Positions 31,558 through 43,402 are shown, counted from the stretch's first letter. The stretch is 64,000 nucleotides of DNA from Obelidium mucronatum (GCA_025765595.1 JAIVFH010000033.1:266057-330056); one strand, 5' to 3'. The notes: generated from the letters alone by a model not told the origin. Numbers and translations are program-made.

Positions 31558-32533
31558 ATGACTGACACCTCATCCTCCTCAACAGTTACAGATCCTGTGG
31601 CCGCCGCAGAAGCAGCAGCCTGGCAAACACAAAGTCTAGTGATCTCCACCTTTTTCTACGCCATGGCCTTCGAAAGCATGTTGAGGGGTCTCTATTCATC
31701 GCTGGAGCGATTGTGGGTCAAGACGGAAGGCCGATTCACGCCAGTCTTGATTGCAGTGTACAATGTATCTGCTATTATACAAGCGTTATGTGTAGTATTC
31801 TTTCTGGCGGGGGCTGTGGGTGAGAAAGCTTGCTTTCCTGTGGGCTTGATTGGGTATGGAGTATATCATATTATGATGGTTGTTTTTGGTATGCGGGTTT
31901 GCTATTTTGATACTATTTTCTTCGAATGCTGATCATTGACATTAACGTGGCCGATTTGTCTGTTTTTTAAATCTACAATTAGGCATCTTTTTCCTGTACC
32001 GAACCTGGTACATTTGCTCAAACAACAGAGTATTCATGGTTCTTGGTGCCATATCCGTCCTGAATCGAATCATATGGTCTCTATACGATCTAGCAACGTC
32101 AAAAACCTACTGGAACACAGAATACGGGCAAGGCTACTGCGCTATGAATTCCAACCCATTCGCCATGACAGGATACCTAGTCTCCGACATGGCCACCGAT
32201 ATCCTGTGCACCCTCGCCACCGGGATTGTCTCGATTTCATACTTTTCATCTGACTTGCGGAAACTTTTTTTGGTCATGATTGTGGAGAATATTGTGCGGT
32301 CCGTGTTTGTGCTTCCGATTCAGGTCGCGTCTGTGTGGTGTACGCTTAATGCGTTGGATTCAACGGTTGCGAATGTGATTGCGAGTGTGGAGATTTATGT
32401 ATTGACGCAGGCGGTTAATTCTGAGTTTTTCATGTTCAAGATTCGGAATGCTGCATTGGATGAGTCGATTCGGGGGGAGATTGAATTGAATCGGATAGAA
32501 AGTGAGAATAGGGTTGGGGTGGAGAAGTCTTAG
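31558..32533 (+). CDS. Multi-pass membrane protein, unknown family
   Basis: Two exons, 31558-31888 and 31983-32533, joined by a 94-nt intron, give 293 residues. About six hydrophobic spans are visible, starting with STFFYAMAFESMLRGLY and VLIAVYNVSAIIQALCVV, then YHIMMVVFGIFFLY across the splice, VFMVLGAISVLNRIIW, LCTLATGIVSISYF and LFLVMIVENIVRSVFVLPI. The short N-terminal tail is Ser/Thr/Ala-rich and the C-terminal tail is charged (Glu/Arg). The layout could be receptor-like or a lipid/ion protein. No signature motif allows a family call. Confidence 0.7.
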
Positions 32534-32565
32534 AATAATAATAGTAATATGCTAAGTTATTAATC

Positions 32566-32793
32566 CTATGAATTCTTTGATTGCACCTTGAATCGTCTTG
32601 GAAGAGACCCGACCGACACTGTTGGTGCAAACATGGTTGTCAGATTTGCAGACAAGACAACATTGCGCAGTGACACTAATCGAAATTGCGGAATGCTCTC
32701 CTCCCTACTTTGGTTGGGAGCACGTTTAACCTGCTGGATATTCGGGACTCGATAACGAGGTGTAGTTGGAGTCAATAAACAACTGTTGTTACT
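32566..32793 (+). pseudogene. Damaged copy of the 3' end of the 28716-29867 gene
   Basis: From CTATGAATTCTTTGA to CAATAAACAA the sequence follows 29626-29891 closely but has lost about 55 bp in the middle and its frame. It lies immediately after the membrane protein stop and may provide that gene's 3' UTR and poly(A) signal. Confidence 0.8.
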
Positions 32794-32883
32794 TTGGTTT
32801 ATATTTCTTTTTTTCTTCGAGTCACCACACAAAAACATCACCACAACCCACATCAACCAACCAAACAACCCATCACACAAAAA

Positions 32884-35844
32884 ATGAAGAAAATCCACAA
32901 GAAAGTACCCGCCTCCGCTCTAACGTAACAAACAAAGACCAGAATAAGTCTTTTCTTCGAGAAACAGTTCTAATAATAGCCCTTGTCGCAGGTCAAAACG
33001 CATTACGGACTTCTTTGTCAAGAAACCAGCAGCAACAACGGCAACAAAATCACAATTAGACGATTGCAATAATAATACCAATGAAACATCTGAAACAGCA
33101 GCATTGCCTGCACCCGCGCCTCTTTTTGACCCGACGGACGACCATGAAGACCACTTGATGGATGAGGACCATGCTGACATTATCGAAGATTTGGACGCTC
33201 TGAATGCTCTCAAAGAATTAACTTCGCATTCCGCTGGTACACTAAAAGCATCTGTGGGAGATTCTGCGATAGAAACGACAACAACAGCGACAACAACAAC
33301 CGCAAACACAACTACCACTACTAACAGCACCAGTGCAGCCGGTAGCTCCAACTTGAAAAGGGCTTCTAGCAAGGCATTGGTGTTTGAAGGAGACGATGAT
33401 GATCTGGAGTTGCTCATGAACGCTTCATATGATTTCGTGTTTGGGACTCAAGGGACGGGAGATTACAAGAAACCACAAGTCGATACCCCAGAGCTAGAAG
33501 AGAAAATGTATTTCTTTCTGTTGTCTTAATTTTTTTTTATATGTACCTCTTCTTGTACTCAATGTGCAAATGTATAGTATGGCGACTCCAAAAAGTACTC
33601 GAAAACTTACCAGAAAGTCTGATTTATTGGACTCTATTTTGGGTGTAGGAACCAGCAGCGTTACTACAACAACAACAAAACGGGCATTGAATTCCAGCAA
33701 ACATACCTATTCCCTTGATTCTCTATTGAAGGATAAGATTAAGCGTGAAAAGCAAATTCAAGAAGCAAACGATATTGAGTATTTGTTGGAAGCTTCAGAG
33801 GTATCTTGCTTCTTTTTTTTTTTAAAAAAAGTTTGTGTGGTCCTCATGATGCTGTTTTTTTTTGAAGGATGTAGACGAAAACTCTGACCCAGATATTCTT
33901 GCTTCCAAATTGTTGCCTGAATTGATGCAAACCGATCAACCGTTGGCACCGCAAACAGCCTCAAAGAGAAAAAGAAAGGGAACAAAAGCTTCTGCTGCTG
34001 CTGCTACTGGAAATAATAACGAGGAAGATGATGAGTACGATGAAGATCTCGTTGTCAAGGAAGACGAGGACGCCGATGACCTGCCGGGTGGTAAATCAGA
34101 CGATGCCGTTCGGGAAAGCAAAAAGCGGCTTCAAAGTGTGGTGTTGGATATGATGAAGGCTGGCTCTGTGGATCATTTGATGCTGTTTGAGAATGTTGAG
34201 GTGACGAGTTTCTCTATTTTTTTTTTTTGTCTTCTTCTGTTTTGGCAGAGTGATAACCCTTTTCTTTAACTCTCGTCGATGATAGGTGAAATCTCCACAC
34301 ATTGCCTTGGAATTGGTTTGCCCGGAAAATGATCAGATTGGACAACTGGTTGCAAAAGCGCTTGAAGGTTTGGTAATTCTCTATTTTACTCCAAAACGCT
34401 AACATCATGAATGCAGACACGGAAAACTGTCAAGACTTTTTACTTTCAGGTGCTCTTATCCGCTCTGTAGAAAAGTCCAACTGGTATTTCCCTGACTCCT
34501 TGTCGAAATGGCTTTTCGAGACGGCGTGCTACTCGGAATCGCAAATCATGGCTTCCGCCGCTGCAAAGAACCTGAACCAATACTTTGAGTCAGCAGAGAA
34601 GGGCACTTGGATTATTTCTCCGTTTGTGTTTAAGGAAGTCTTGGCGTCGTATGGATTCTCTGCGAAATTGTGTTCTGAAGATGTAGATGGAGCTGATGTT
34701 TCCTTGTTTGTGAAGGCCCTGTCTCGATCCAAGCAGTCGTCTGATTTGGAAAAGTTTAATAATTATAAGCTTCCGGCTTTCAATTTGAGTCTTTGTGTGG
34801 AGCTTTATGTTTCTTCGTTGACAAACAGGTGTGTATCGTTTTTGACCCCCTGTTTTTTGTTTGTTTATTCGAAAATGGATATCAATATTGGCTTGGATAT
34901 TAGATGGATGCATTATCCTGAACGGTCATTGGAAAATGCTTTCCAACTTCTCGTGAAGCTTTCGATTGACAGCAGAGTAGTTATCGCTACAGGCGACTTG
35001 CTGGCCAAATCCGTCGCCAAAATTGCCCGCGTTCTGGCGACGCAGCAGCAACAAGCAGAGCCAGGGACAGGAGGCGACAGTATATCATCGTTTCAATATA
35101 TCTCCCAGAAGCTCGCAGAATTTGCGGGATCTGACCCGCTTTGGCAAGATTCTCTGATTTGCAAACCCAATTCGGCTTTATTGGGATCTATTGCGGCTCC
35201 TACGTCTTCTGGATGCCCTACCAGGCATGGACTTGAATTCATTGCCCGTATTCGTAGAGAAGTCGCGGCCTTGTGTGTATTGAGAGCGGGTGTGGCTGGA
35301 GGGTTCAAGAAGCTTGGGGAGGGCGAACAGTCTTTGGAAGTGGATACTGTTGTAGTTAAGTTGGGAATGTTTATTTTTCGCGTTATTGTATGTATACCCT
35401 CTCCCCCTAACAGTTTTTTTTTTTCATTTTGAAAATAGAAGAATCCTACAGTTAATGTTGATACGAGTTTGGCCTCCTTGGTATCCATTGTTTCAAAGTA
35501 CAATGTATCTCCTGCTCGAACAGATTACATGCGGCTGGCATCGCGAATTCAAATATTGGCAGCGGCTGTGGGTGGGTATTCTGGGGTTCGAGGAAGTCTA
35601 GAGGCTGCGTCGGCTTTACAAGTCACTTTGGATCGTCTTCATGGAAGTATTAATGATAGCTCTCATTTGGCTATGGATCGAGTTTGGGTAATATATTTTT
35701 GTTTTGCTCTTTGGTCATTATTATTATTATTAAAAAACTTGACAGGCAAAGGAGAACATTCATGACTTGAAAACATATGTTGAGTTGACGTTACCGCAAA
35801 AGACACTGCAACAGTCGTCTATGGAATCTTACTTGAAACATTGA
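32884..35844 (+). CDS. PIP-box protein, possible SLF2/Nse6-like Smc5/6 factor
   Basis: Nine exons give an unbroken 812-residue protein: 32884-32924, 32992-33507, 33578-33800, 33868-34200, 34286-34367, 34417-34828, 34904-35387, 35439-35687 and 35746-35844. Introns are 49-85 nt; that at 34829-34903 is in frame and could be retained. Near the N-terminus KRITDFFVKK is a PCNA-interacting-peptide-like motif; the extreme C-terminus, QQSSMESYLKH, is a second weaker match. The middle third is acidic with a basic patch (SKRKRKGTK). The helical C-terminal half (VVLDMMKAGSVDHLMLF... DFLLSGAL...FKEVLASYGF) resembles the CANIN domain of SLF2/FAM178. The family call is tentative; a role in DNA replication or repair is inferred from the PIP box. 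Confidence 0.6.
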
Positions 35845-35942
35845 GAATGATTACCAATAAAAACGAATAAAACTTTTTTTAATAATACAATTTGTTGAAA
35901 ATAAAAAAATTGGAAAGAAGTAGATATCGTTTGATTATTTTT

Positions 35943-36569
35943 TTAATGATGCGGATTTTGTAGCACTATCAGTATATACTCTTTATCTGTTGAAAGTTAT
36001 CCGCGTCAATAGTCACACACAAAAAGGAAAGGAAAGGAAAGGAAACCAAAAAAAAAAACGAACCAGGGGCAACCATGATTTCGTGCTTCTTGGATCGAAT
36101 TCTCAGAAACGTTAGATCATTCTGCGGTAGGAGAGGGTGGAGTTAGAGTAGATGTATAAAATTTACAAGAAAAGTGCGACGCAGATTCAGGCCAGTCATC
36201 ACGCGTCTCATCCATCCTCTTGGTCTTTTTTTCTATGATTCCGATCTGATTGATTTTCCAGCATGTCTTTTTTTTGACAGATTGGATGAAGATGGAGAGG
36301 CGTGTGTACCTGTGGATCCAAATCTCTGACGACGGATCTCGCCTTTGCAGCAAGTTGAGTAATTAAAGCAGCGTGTTGGATAGTCTTTTCTGGGTCGAGA
36401 GTAGTTCTGATGGGGATGCCTTCAAGATTGACAATGACGATGCCCTCGACGCCCTTGTGTGCGGCCAGACGTTTGATTGTTTCTTCAACTTCAGACTGGT
36501 TATTTGTTGTATTGTTAGTAACTGCGTGGGGAGTGAGGAGTGAGGAGGCAGAGAGGGTGGGGATACCAT
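35943..36569 (-). CDS. DYNLRB: Dynein light chain roadblock/LC7
   Basis: Roadblock dimerises in cytoplasmic and axonemal dynein and binds intermediate chains.
 Exons 36567-36569, 36310-36495, 36064-36121 and 35943-35986 give exactly 96 residues, the normal family length. Exon 1 contributes only the ATG, followed by a 71-nt intron with a perfect TACTAAC. Motifs: [60 protein letters not shown] and YILIVLQNP. Introns 2 and 3 are 188 and 77 nt. It is divergent from the FMP25-like gene with only 67 bp between start codons. Confidence 0.95.
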
Positions 36570-36636
36570 TTATTTTATTTTATTTTATTTATTTTTATTT
36601 TTATTTTTATTTTATTGTTTATTTTGTTAATTACAA
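36570..36636. promoter_or_regulatory. 67-bp bidirectional promoter
   Basis: Start codons of DYNLRB (-) and the FMP25-like gene (+) are separated by 67 bp of almost pure A/T (TTTATTTTA-type repeats). Both 5' UTRs and the shared promoter must fit here unless one gene starts elsewhere. Confidence 0.5.
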
Positions 36637-39138
36637 ATGAGGCCACTGCTCCGCCGACTCTTCTCGACAGCGCCACGACCGACGCAGCCGGCGGCGCTGA
36701 CGGCGTTCCCGCGGCGAGTGGACGAAACGGCGCGCGCCGACTGCGGCGGCGCACGCGCAGTTTCCGAGCGCGGGCGAGCGCCGCTGGCAGCGCAGCGTTG
36801 CGTTTGGCGCGGCGGCCGGCGTCACGCTTCTGTGCGTCGGCGCGGCGGCGGCGCTGCGGCTGGACGCGGAAAAAGAAAAACAAGAAAAGGAAAACAAAAA
36901 ACACGAAACGCTCGTCGTCTTTGCCCGCGACGCGCCGCTCAGAGACGCGCGCGTCGTCGCCGACAAACAAGTCGCCGCCGTCGACGCCCGCGGCGACGTG
37001 CGGCTGCACTGCCTGGACAACGGCGCGGCGGCCCAGACGCTCGTCGTGGCAAACAAGGACGTGTGCCAGCTGGCAGTAACGCGCGACGCCATTGTTGCCC
37101 TGACGCGAAGCGGGCGGGTGCTGTCGATCGACCGGGAAAACCTGAAGCATGCGCTGTCTCCCGATGCCAGTGTGAAGCCTACATCCGATCATGAGATTCT
37201 TGATTCAGTCGTTTTTGATTCCACTGCTGAAAGGTTCGACACGACTTTCTCTGGGACTCTCTTGCATATTGCAGTAACAACCATTGATCAACCAGGATCA
37301 CTGCAATCTCTGCTGGTGACCACCACATTCTCGCCCTTTCTAAATCAGGAAAAGTCTATTCAATGTCCACAAGCACGACTCCTGACACTACAAACAAGTT
37401 TTGTCAACTAGGACTGGGAGAAGATGCAACAGCAACCACCACCGTCGTGAAAAACAAACTGTACCCCGTTGTTGGTCTTCCGCCTCTCATTAAAGTCACT
37501 CAAATTGCTACTGGTGCGGCTTTCAATGTTGTTTGTGCTGCAGATGGCTCCGTTTTCACTTGGGGCTCCAATCGTTATGGTCAATTGGCTACTGGAAATA
37601 AGGGCAAAGATATTGCTTTTTCGGCTTCGCCTTTGAAGATTTCTTTTCCAAAACTTGATGTTTCTATGGTGGATGGTTCAGATTTTAATCATCGTGGAGC
37701 TGCTGACTCTACTACTACTACTTGTGCTTTTATTGCTGCTGGTGGAGATTCGGCTTTTTTTGTTTTGGATTCAATTGAGAGTACCCGCGTTTATTCTGTT
37801 GGAATGGGTTTGTGTTTTTTTTTTTTTTTTGTATACCGCCGAAGGCGGTTCTCTACCGCCGTAGGCGGTTCTCTACCGCCGTAGGCGGTTCTCTACCGCC
37901 GTAGGCGGTCCTCTACCGCCGTAGGCGGTTTTCTTCCGCCGTAGGCGGTCCTCTACCGCCGAAGGCGGTTCTCTACCGCCGTAGGCGGTTCTCTACCGCC
38001 GCAGGCGGTGAATTTTGTTGTTTGTCTACCGTTCTGTACCGCCGTAGGCGGTGAATTTTGTGTTTTCTATGTTTTCTATGTTTTCTACCGCCAAAGGCGG
38101 ATCTCTACCGCCGCAGGCGGTGAATTTTGTTGTTTGTCTACCGTTCTGTACCGCCGTAGGCGGTGAATTATGTGTTTTCTAGGTTTTCTATGTTTTCTAC
38201 CGCCGCAGGCGGATCTCTACCGCCGCAGGCGGTGAATTTTGTTGTTTGTCTACTGTTCTGTACCGCCGTAGGCGGTGAATTATGTGTTTTCCATGTTTTC
38301 TATGTTTTCTACCGCCAAAGGCGGATCTCTACCGCCGCAGGCGGTGAATTTTGTTGTTTGTCTACCGTTCTGTACCGCCTTGTTTTCTACCGCCAAAGGC
38401 GGATCTCTACCGCCGCAGGCGGTGAATCTTGTGTATTCTATGTTTTCTACCGCTTCTCTACGAGGATTTATTGAAACTTAGGGTTAGCTTGACTACCGCC
38501 AAAGGCGGTGAATTCTGTTTCTTGTGTATCTACCGAAACATCTTGTTCTCTTGAACAAACTAACCCCTTCCCAATTAATACAAAAAAAAAAAGGACAATG
38601 GGGTCAACTGGGCAATGGCAACTTCTTGCACGTGACAAACACTCTCATCAAAGTACCCGCCCTGACTGGTTTAACGGAATACTCTGAAAAGCTAAACAAA
38701 GTAGTACCGATTCGAATCGCATCCATCACTGCCGGACCAACACACGCAATCGCCATTCTTCACAACCCAGATCCAAACTTTGGACGAGACGTGTATGTTT
38801 GGGGATCAAACGATAAGGGTCAGTTGTGTAGAGCTGACGGAAAGAAGGGAAACAGTGCGACTCCCATTTGGATGGCTCCTATAGCATCATCTTCTGTCAC
38901 ACAAAATGAAGGAGGAGCAAGTCAAACCGAATTAAAGGAGGCGGACTCGAGTCTGGCGAATTTGCTATGGGATGCTAAAGGAGCCGATAGGCTGCAAGTT
39001 GATGGACCCAAAACGCTTAAGCCATCAAGCTCCGATGCAAAGACTTCTTGGTGGTGGTGGTGGGGTGGTGGTGTTCGTGTTGAGCAAGCATTTGCGTGCG
39101 GTCAGGGATTGACGGTTTTGTATACAAAACTGGTTTGA
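36637..39138 (+). CDS. Mitochondrial RCC1-repeat protein, Fmp25-like
   Basis: Fmp25-type proteins are inner-membrane RCC1-propeller proteins linked to complex III assembly in yeast. The N-terminus MRPLLRRLFSTA is a classic mitochondrial presequence. After one frame offset at about 36700-36740 comes a hydrophobic span (FGAAAGVTLLCVGAAAALRL), then a Lys/Glu linker. RCC1 blades follow: VANKDVCQLAVTRDAIVALT, then, after a 62-nt intron (37234-37295), SAGDHHILALSKSGKVYSM, QIATGAAFNVVCAADGSVFT, WGSNRYGQLATG. Intron 2 (37808-38593, 786 nt) is filled by a palindromic minisatellite, and the reading resumes as GQWGQLGNGNF, then DVYVWGSNDKGQLC to the stop. The first 540 bp are very GC-rich with almost all G/C third positions. 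Confidence 0.85.
37838..38515 (+). repeat. Palindromic minisatellite filling the FMP25-like intron 2
   Basis: The first block (about 37838-38008) has nine units of 20 bp, consensus TACCGCCGTAGGCGGTTCTC; the core CCGCC-N3-GGCGG is a perfect inverted repeat with loop GTA, GAA, GCA or AAA. After that, units are set in a higher-order repeat of about 112 bp (with GAATTTTGTTGTTTGTC and ATGTTTTCTATG spacers) repeated about three times. Splice sites lie outside the array: donor GTTTGTG at 37808 and acceptor AAAAAG at 38593. Confidence 0.9.
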
Positions 39139-39281
39139 CGCGTTTTTTCTTTCTAAAGCAATGAGAATATCTTATATAGCAATGCTATAGTATCATCTTG
39201 AATTGGGCAGGGGTGTTTTCTTTTTTACTAAGGTTGTCGGCAGAACAATCCAAAAATACCAAGAGACCAGACTACCAGATA

Positions 39282-39583
39282 TCATGGATCAATAGCAAAC
39301 AGCTGCCATTGTCCTTTCAGATTAATTGTTCCTTGTCGCTGAGTATCAGTCCAAGTATGAGCGATTGGTAAAACACGTGCAAAAGTTTGGTCCAGACTTG
39401 AGCCATTTCAGCAACATCATTCTTGCGGCCAGGAGCTTCTAAAATCAATACCGAAGCAATCAAAGTCGAAAGCCAACCTTTTGCGCGCCAGAATGCATAA
39501 TTAAGGGACTCAGTTAAAGGAAAGATGGATTATATGAAACAGAATTCATGAAGTGATCGAGCTCGAATGGCCACACCCCCACC
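39282..39583 (-). pseudogene. C-terminal part of an unrecognised gene, two frame breaks
   Basis: On the minus strand a coding-like frame reads GVWPFELDHFMNSV, then after a one-base offset LTESLNYAFWRAKGWLSTL and ILEAPGRKNDVAEMAQVWTK, then after another offset at a TTTT run VLPIAHTWTDTQRQGTIN and KGQWQLFAIDP followed by a stop at 39282. The composition is that of a real conserved protein end. No exons continue upstream, where mobile-element-like sequence begins. Family unknown. Confidence 0.45.
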
Positions 39584-42500
39584 ATTTCATATTTTTTATT
39601 ATTTATTTTGCTTGAAACAGAAGAAGGAAATGGGGGAACCATTTTTTTGTATTTCAAAAAAAATAAAGAACTTGAAACAGGTCCTTAAATGGAAGCGAGC
39701 AAACATGATGGTTGATCCAAGATTTCAGGATTAAAGACCAACCTTCAAGTTCATGCAATCATACCAGTGAATCAGGAATAACCTGGCCCACCTGGCAATA
39801 TCTGCACTGCTTGATCGTTTTATGTAAGCTATTTTGACAAGTTTTATTCACCTGGTGTGTCAACAGTCTGTCCTGGCGTCCACCTACCAAAAAACAAAAC
39901 CACAACAAGTATGTGCCTTGTATTCGATACTTATAACATTAACAGAATCACACAAGCTTTGTTATATTTTTCTGTGTTGCTCATGGACATGAATAGTTTT
40001 TATTGGTCTTTCTGAGTCTTTTCATGTCCAAGACAGCAGCACAACTCACAGGCATCCCAATCATGTAAAACCGGCATACATCTCATTAGTAAATATTTCT
40101 GACTTATTCCAAACTTCAGATGCGGCTGTATTCAAGTCACATGTCAAAATACAAAACCACTCACGTTAAAATTCAGCTATTGAAATGACAGGATCTTGTA
40201 AGCTTAAAGATCACATTTATTGTGGCTCTGTATTTTTAACATGTTTGCTCTTAGAGTAATTGATTTCAGATGTCCATACCCCACAAATCAATCACCTAAG
40301 CCCTTATCTTCTCCCAATAATATTTCAAAAGTACGTGCATGGATTTCGAAAGGTTTGGTAATGCTGCCACTTGTTTTGATGGAGTTGTGAGTTTCTTGTG
40401 GTTATTCGGCATATTCAACAATCATACAGTCTCCAGTCTCCACCACAATCTCTCAGTGCAATGTCTAGATTCATTAATCTGTTTAATAATCTGTTTGAAT
40501 TTATTATTGAAGGGCATTGTGTTGGGATTTGTTGCAATTGGAATAAAAACCAGAATGTTTGTCGGATTCTAGCAGTGAGAGAAATCCCAGCCTGGCCAGC
40601 AAACCTCTGAATTATTAACTTTAAACTGCTTATAATACAACTCCTAAGTTGTAGTCTATTATTGTGTAAGTATTGATGTTATTCAGAACTTGAGAGTAAA
40701 TTTGGTAACTATCACAGCACGTATGGCCTAGGGTCCCGGTTTGATTCCCTTATGACACCTTTTTATTCGGGTTTCAGGTGAACTGCCCAGGTTCTCCTTG
40801 AACCAAAAGCTGGTCATGTCACATGACCAGGGTTACCTGACCAGGTCCGGATAACGGGTACCAAATCTCCATCCCTAGTGAAGCGCGTAAATCTGTGAGA
40901 TTTAATAACCACAGATCTGCGCTAATCCAAAGTTGTGTTCTTAAATAAAGAATAAGAGCGTGTTTATTATTTACGAAACACAGCTTCAAAAGTTTCTCTG
41001 AAACATCACAAGGAGACCGACAAACCCCTCCCTTTCCCGGACAATCAAACTGGTCTTATTGCCATAGGTTGATCTTGAAAATGCTGCTAGTGGATTCCAA
41101 CAAGTTATGCACCCAAACCTTTGAGGCATAAGTTCCAAAGACAGACTTGTCCCTGGATAGTGTTCCATAAAAGAACAACGAAAACTATCATGAAAGGAGA
41201 TGAAATGAAAACGGAATCAAAGAGAGTCATTCTCAACAATTCAAACTACATAGCTTGGAGACAGTTGACTCTGCTGGTCATTGGTGCAAAGAACCAAAGG
41301 ACATTGGCTCCTTCGTTCAAACCATACGTCAATAAGTACGAAAGACCAAACGTGACATCTGTTGACAAGCCGCAAACGAGCCGCTTGCGACCTGTGCCAC
41401 GGCCTGTGAGCAGGCCGCTCTGTACCTTTTTATGTGGGAACGAGCCACAAGCCACTGGTTCTCAGGCCGCTACCACCCAACCATCACTATAACTCAAGAA
41501 TAAGTCACAAAAAATGGATAAAATAAGGAAAATAGCTGTTTATTATTAATAAATAATTAAATAAATGGATAGTAAATAAATGCACATTGCTCAACCCAAA
41601 GCTTGCAAAACTGATTCCCGTATCGCCCGATTGCAATCTGTGGCATTGCAATTGATGTTGAAGGTAACCCCCTGCTTCTCCACCACAGCGCTTTCTGCAA
41701 ACTTTCCTGGCTATTCTTCACTGCCCAGCTCGCTGTTCCCATTGCATCTGCCAGAATCAGCTGGATTCTCTGCTTTCTAGTATCTGTTGCAAAAAGGCTG
41801 AAAGTAAAACAAGCAAACAAGAAGATGGAAAGGATGAGGCAGGCAAAAGTGGGATCAAAGAGAAAGTGATATCACCAAGTACAGAAGCGCATGCAATAAA
41901 GGAAAACCCTCTGACACAATTAAGGGATTTTTTCTTGCCAATACATTGGACCTACAGCGTTATGTTGACTGTGACTGGCTGCTTTGCCCCACCAGGCTGA
42001 ACGCAAATCTATTAAAACTGAATTAGAAAGAAGGCACGCATTCTGGACTGCAATAAACAAGAAAAATAAAAACAAACAACCAAAATGACCTTCATAGATA
42101 TAGCAGGAGCTGCAGTTGGGCTGGCCAACGAGTTGCAGAAGATTGGTGCAGGATTTTGTAAGGAAAGAAAAGAAAAAAACAAAGGAAAAGAGGAAAATTA
42201 AAACTGTCTACATAATCAATTGGAAAGGTAGTAAACGCTGTTTTTACAACTTGAACGCTTTGGAAACCACTGTCTTTTCAAATTCCCTGACTGGAATTGT
42301 AAAAACCAATTAATAAAATCACAGAAGAACAAACTAAGCATATAGACCAGAACTGCCTTTTAAAATAACAAGCTGCAAAGATCTTGTTGCCTGCTGGATG
42401 AGAGTGTTGTTTGTTTTTCATTTCCCGCCGCTCCTGTCAAAAAAAATTAAACAAAAAATACAAAACCACTCTGAGCAGTCTGTGGTGATGAATGGGCTTT

Positions 42501-43060
42501 CTCATTCTCCCATTCCACAATCAACCAGATGATGAATGGGCTTTCTCATTCTCTCTGTTGTGGGGCTGCTCTGGTCTTGGTGTTTTCAGCCTTGGGGTCT
42601 CCACACAATGTCCTACCTGCCTGCCACTGAAAACACGCATATTTGTATTTCCTTGTTTTTATTCAACTCTCTCTGTATCGAATCGGGTGTTAAATTGATG
42701 TCTTTTGTACCAGTAGTTGGTTTGCCGCATTGCCAGCCATTCACTTCTGCCACCACTATTAAAACAGACGTTCAAAAATGATGAAAATCAGATGATGAAA
42801 GGGCTTTCTCTTTCTTTCTGGCTTCTTGTCTGCTGTTTTGTCTGCAACATTGCCATGCTGCGGAACTGCCGCTATGCCACACACTCACTCACTCTCCTAA
42901 ATACATCAATGCATCAGTTACATAAAAAGACAATGCCTGAATTGCAGATAAAAAGCAGATGATGAAAGGGCTTTCTCTTTCTCTCTGCTTTTTGTGCTGT
43001 TGTCCCAGAGATAAAAAAAAATTTAAAAAAGTGTTAGATTATTAGAACATTAAAGAGTAG
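39584..43060. other. Repeat-type DNA without an intact gene
   Basis: No host gene was found. Short frames such as 41121-41492 (+) have no domain. A fixed phrase GATGATGAAWGGGCTTTCTC occurs four times (about 42487, 42529, 42792, 42959) at uneven spacing. The region around 40710-40870 has unusual short repeats of CAGGT/ACCTG type but no tRNA fold. Confidence 0.4.
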
Positions 43061-43069
43061 GAGGATGGC

Positions 43070-43236
43070 TCTAATTGCGCTCCTAATAGCGCCCCTAATC
43101 GGCTCCTAATAGCGCTCCAAATTGATTCCTAATAGCACACCAAATTGGTTCCTAATAGCACACCGAATCGGCTCTGAATAGCGCCCCAAATAGCGCTCCG
43201 AATTGGATCGTGAATTGGAGCCGAATAGCGCTCCAC
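43070..43236. repeat. Degenerate CCTAATAGCG array
   Basis: About a dozen variants of CCTAATAGCG / CCGAATCGG / CCAAATTGG follow one another. The same vocabulary recurs at 43857-44010, 44210-44345 and 45385-45655. Confidence 0.7.
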
Positions 43237-43402
43237 AGCAAAGTTAATCACACTCACCATATATGTATTTTGCCAGCGCCGTTATGCATTCATCATCGTT
43301 TTTAGATCGATTTCCATCTAGATCCACAATCCCACTGAAGCAGAGGTCCTCCAGTGCTGTCAAATCCTGGTTTGTGTCTTTGATCCACTTGTCAAACACA
43401 TA

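Noticed and set aside
37838..38515. CRISPR-like regular array
   Set aside because: The units are palindromic minisatellite repeats inside a spliced eukaryotic intron; spacers are themselves repeated and no cas genes exist.
40700..40870. Possible tRNA from a GGTTTGATTCCC stretch
   Set aside because: No cloverleaf could be formed around it.
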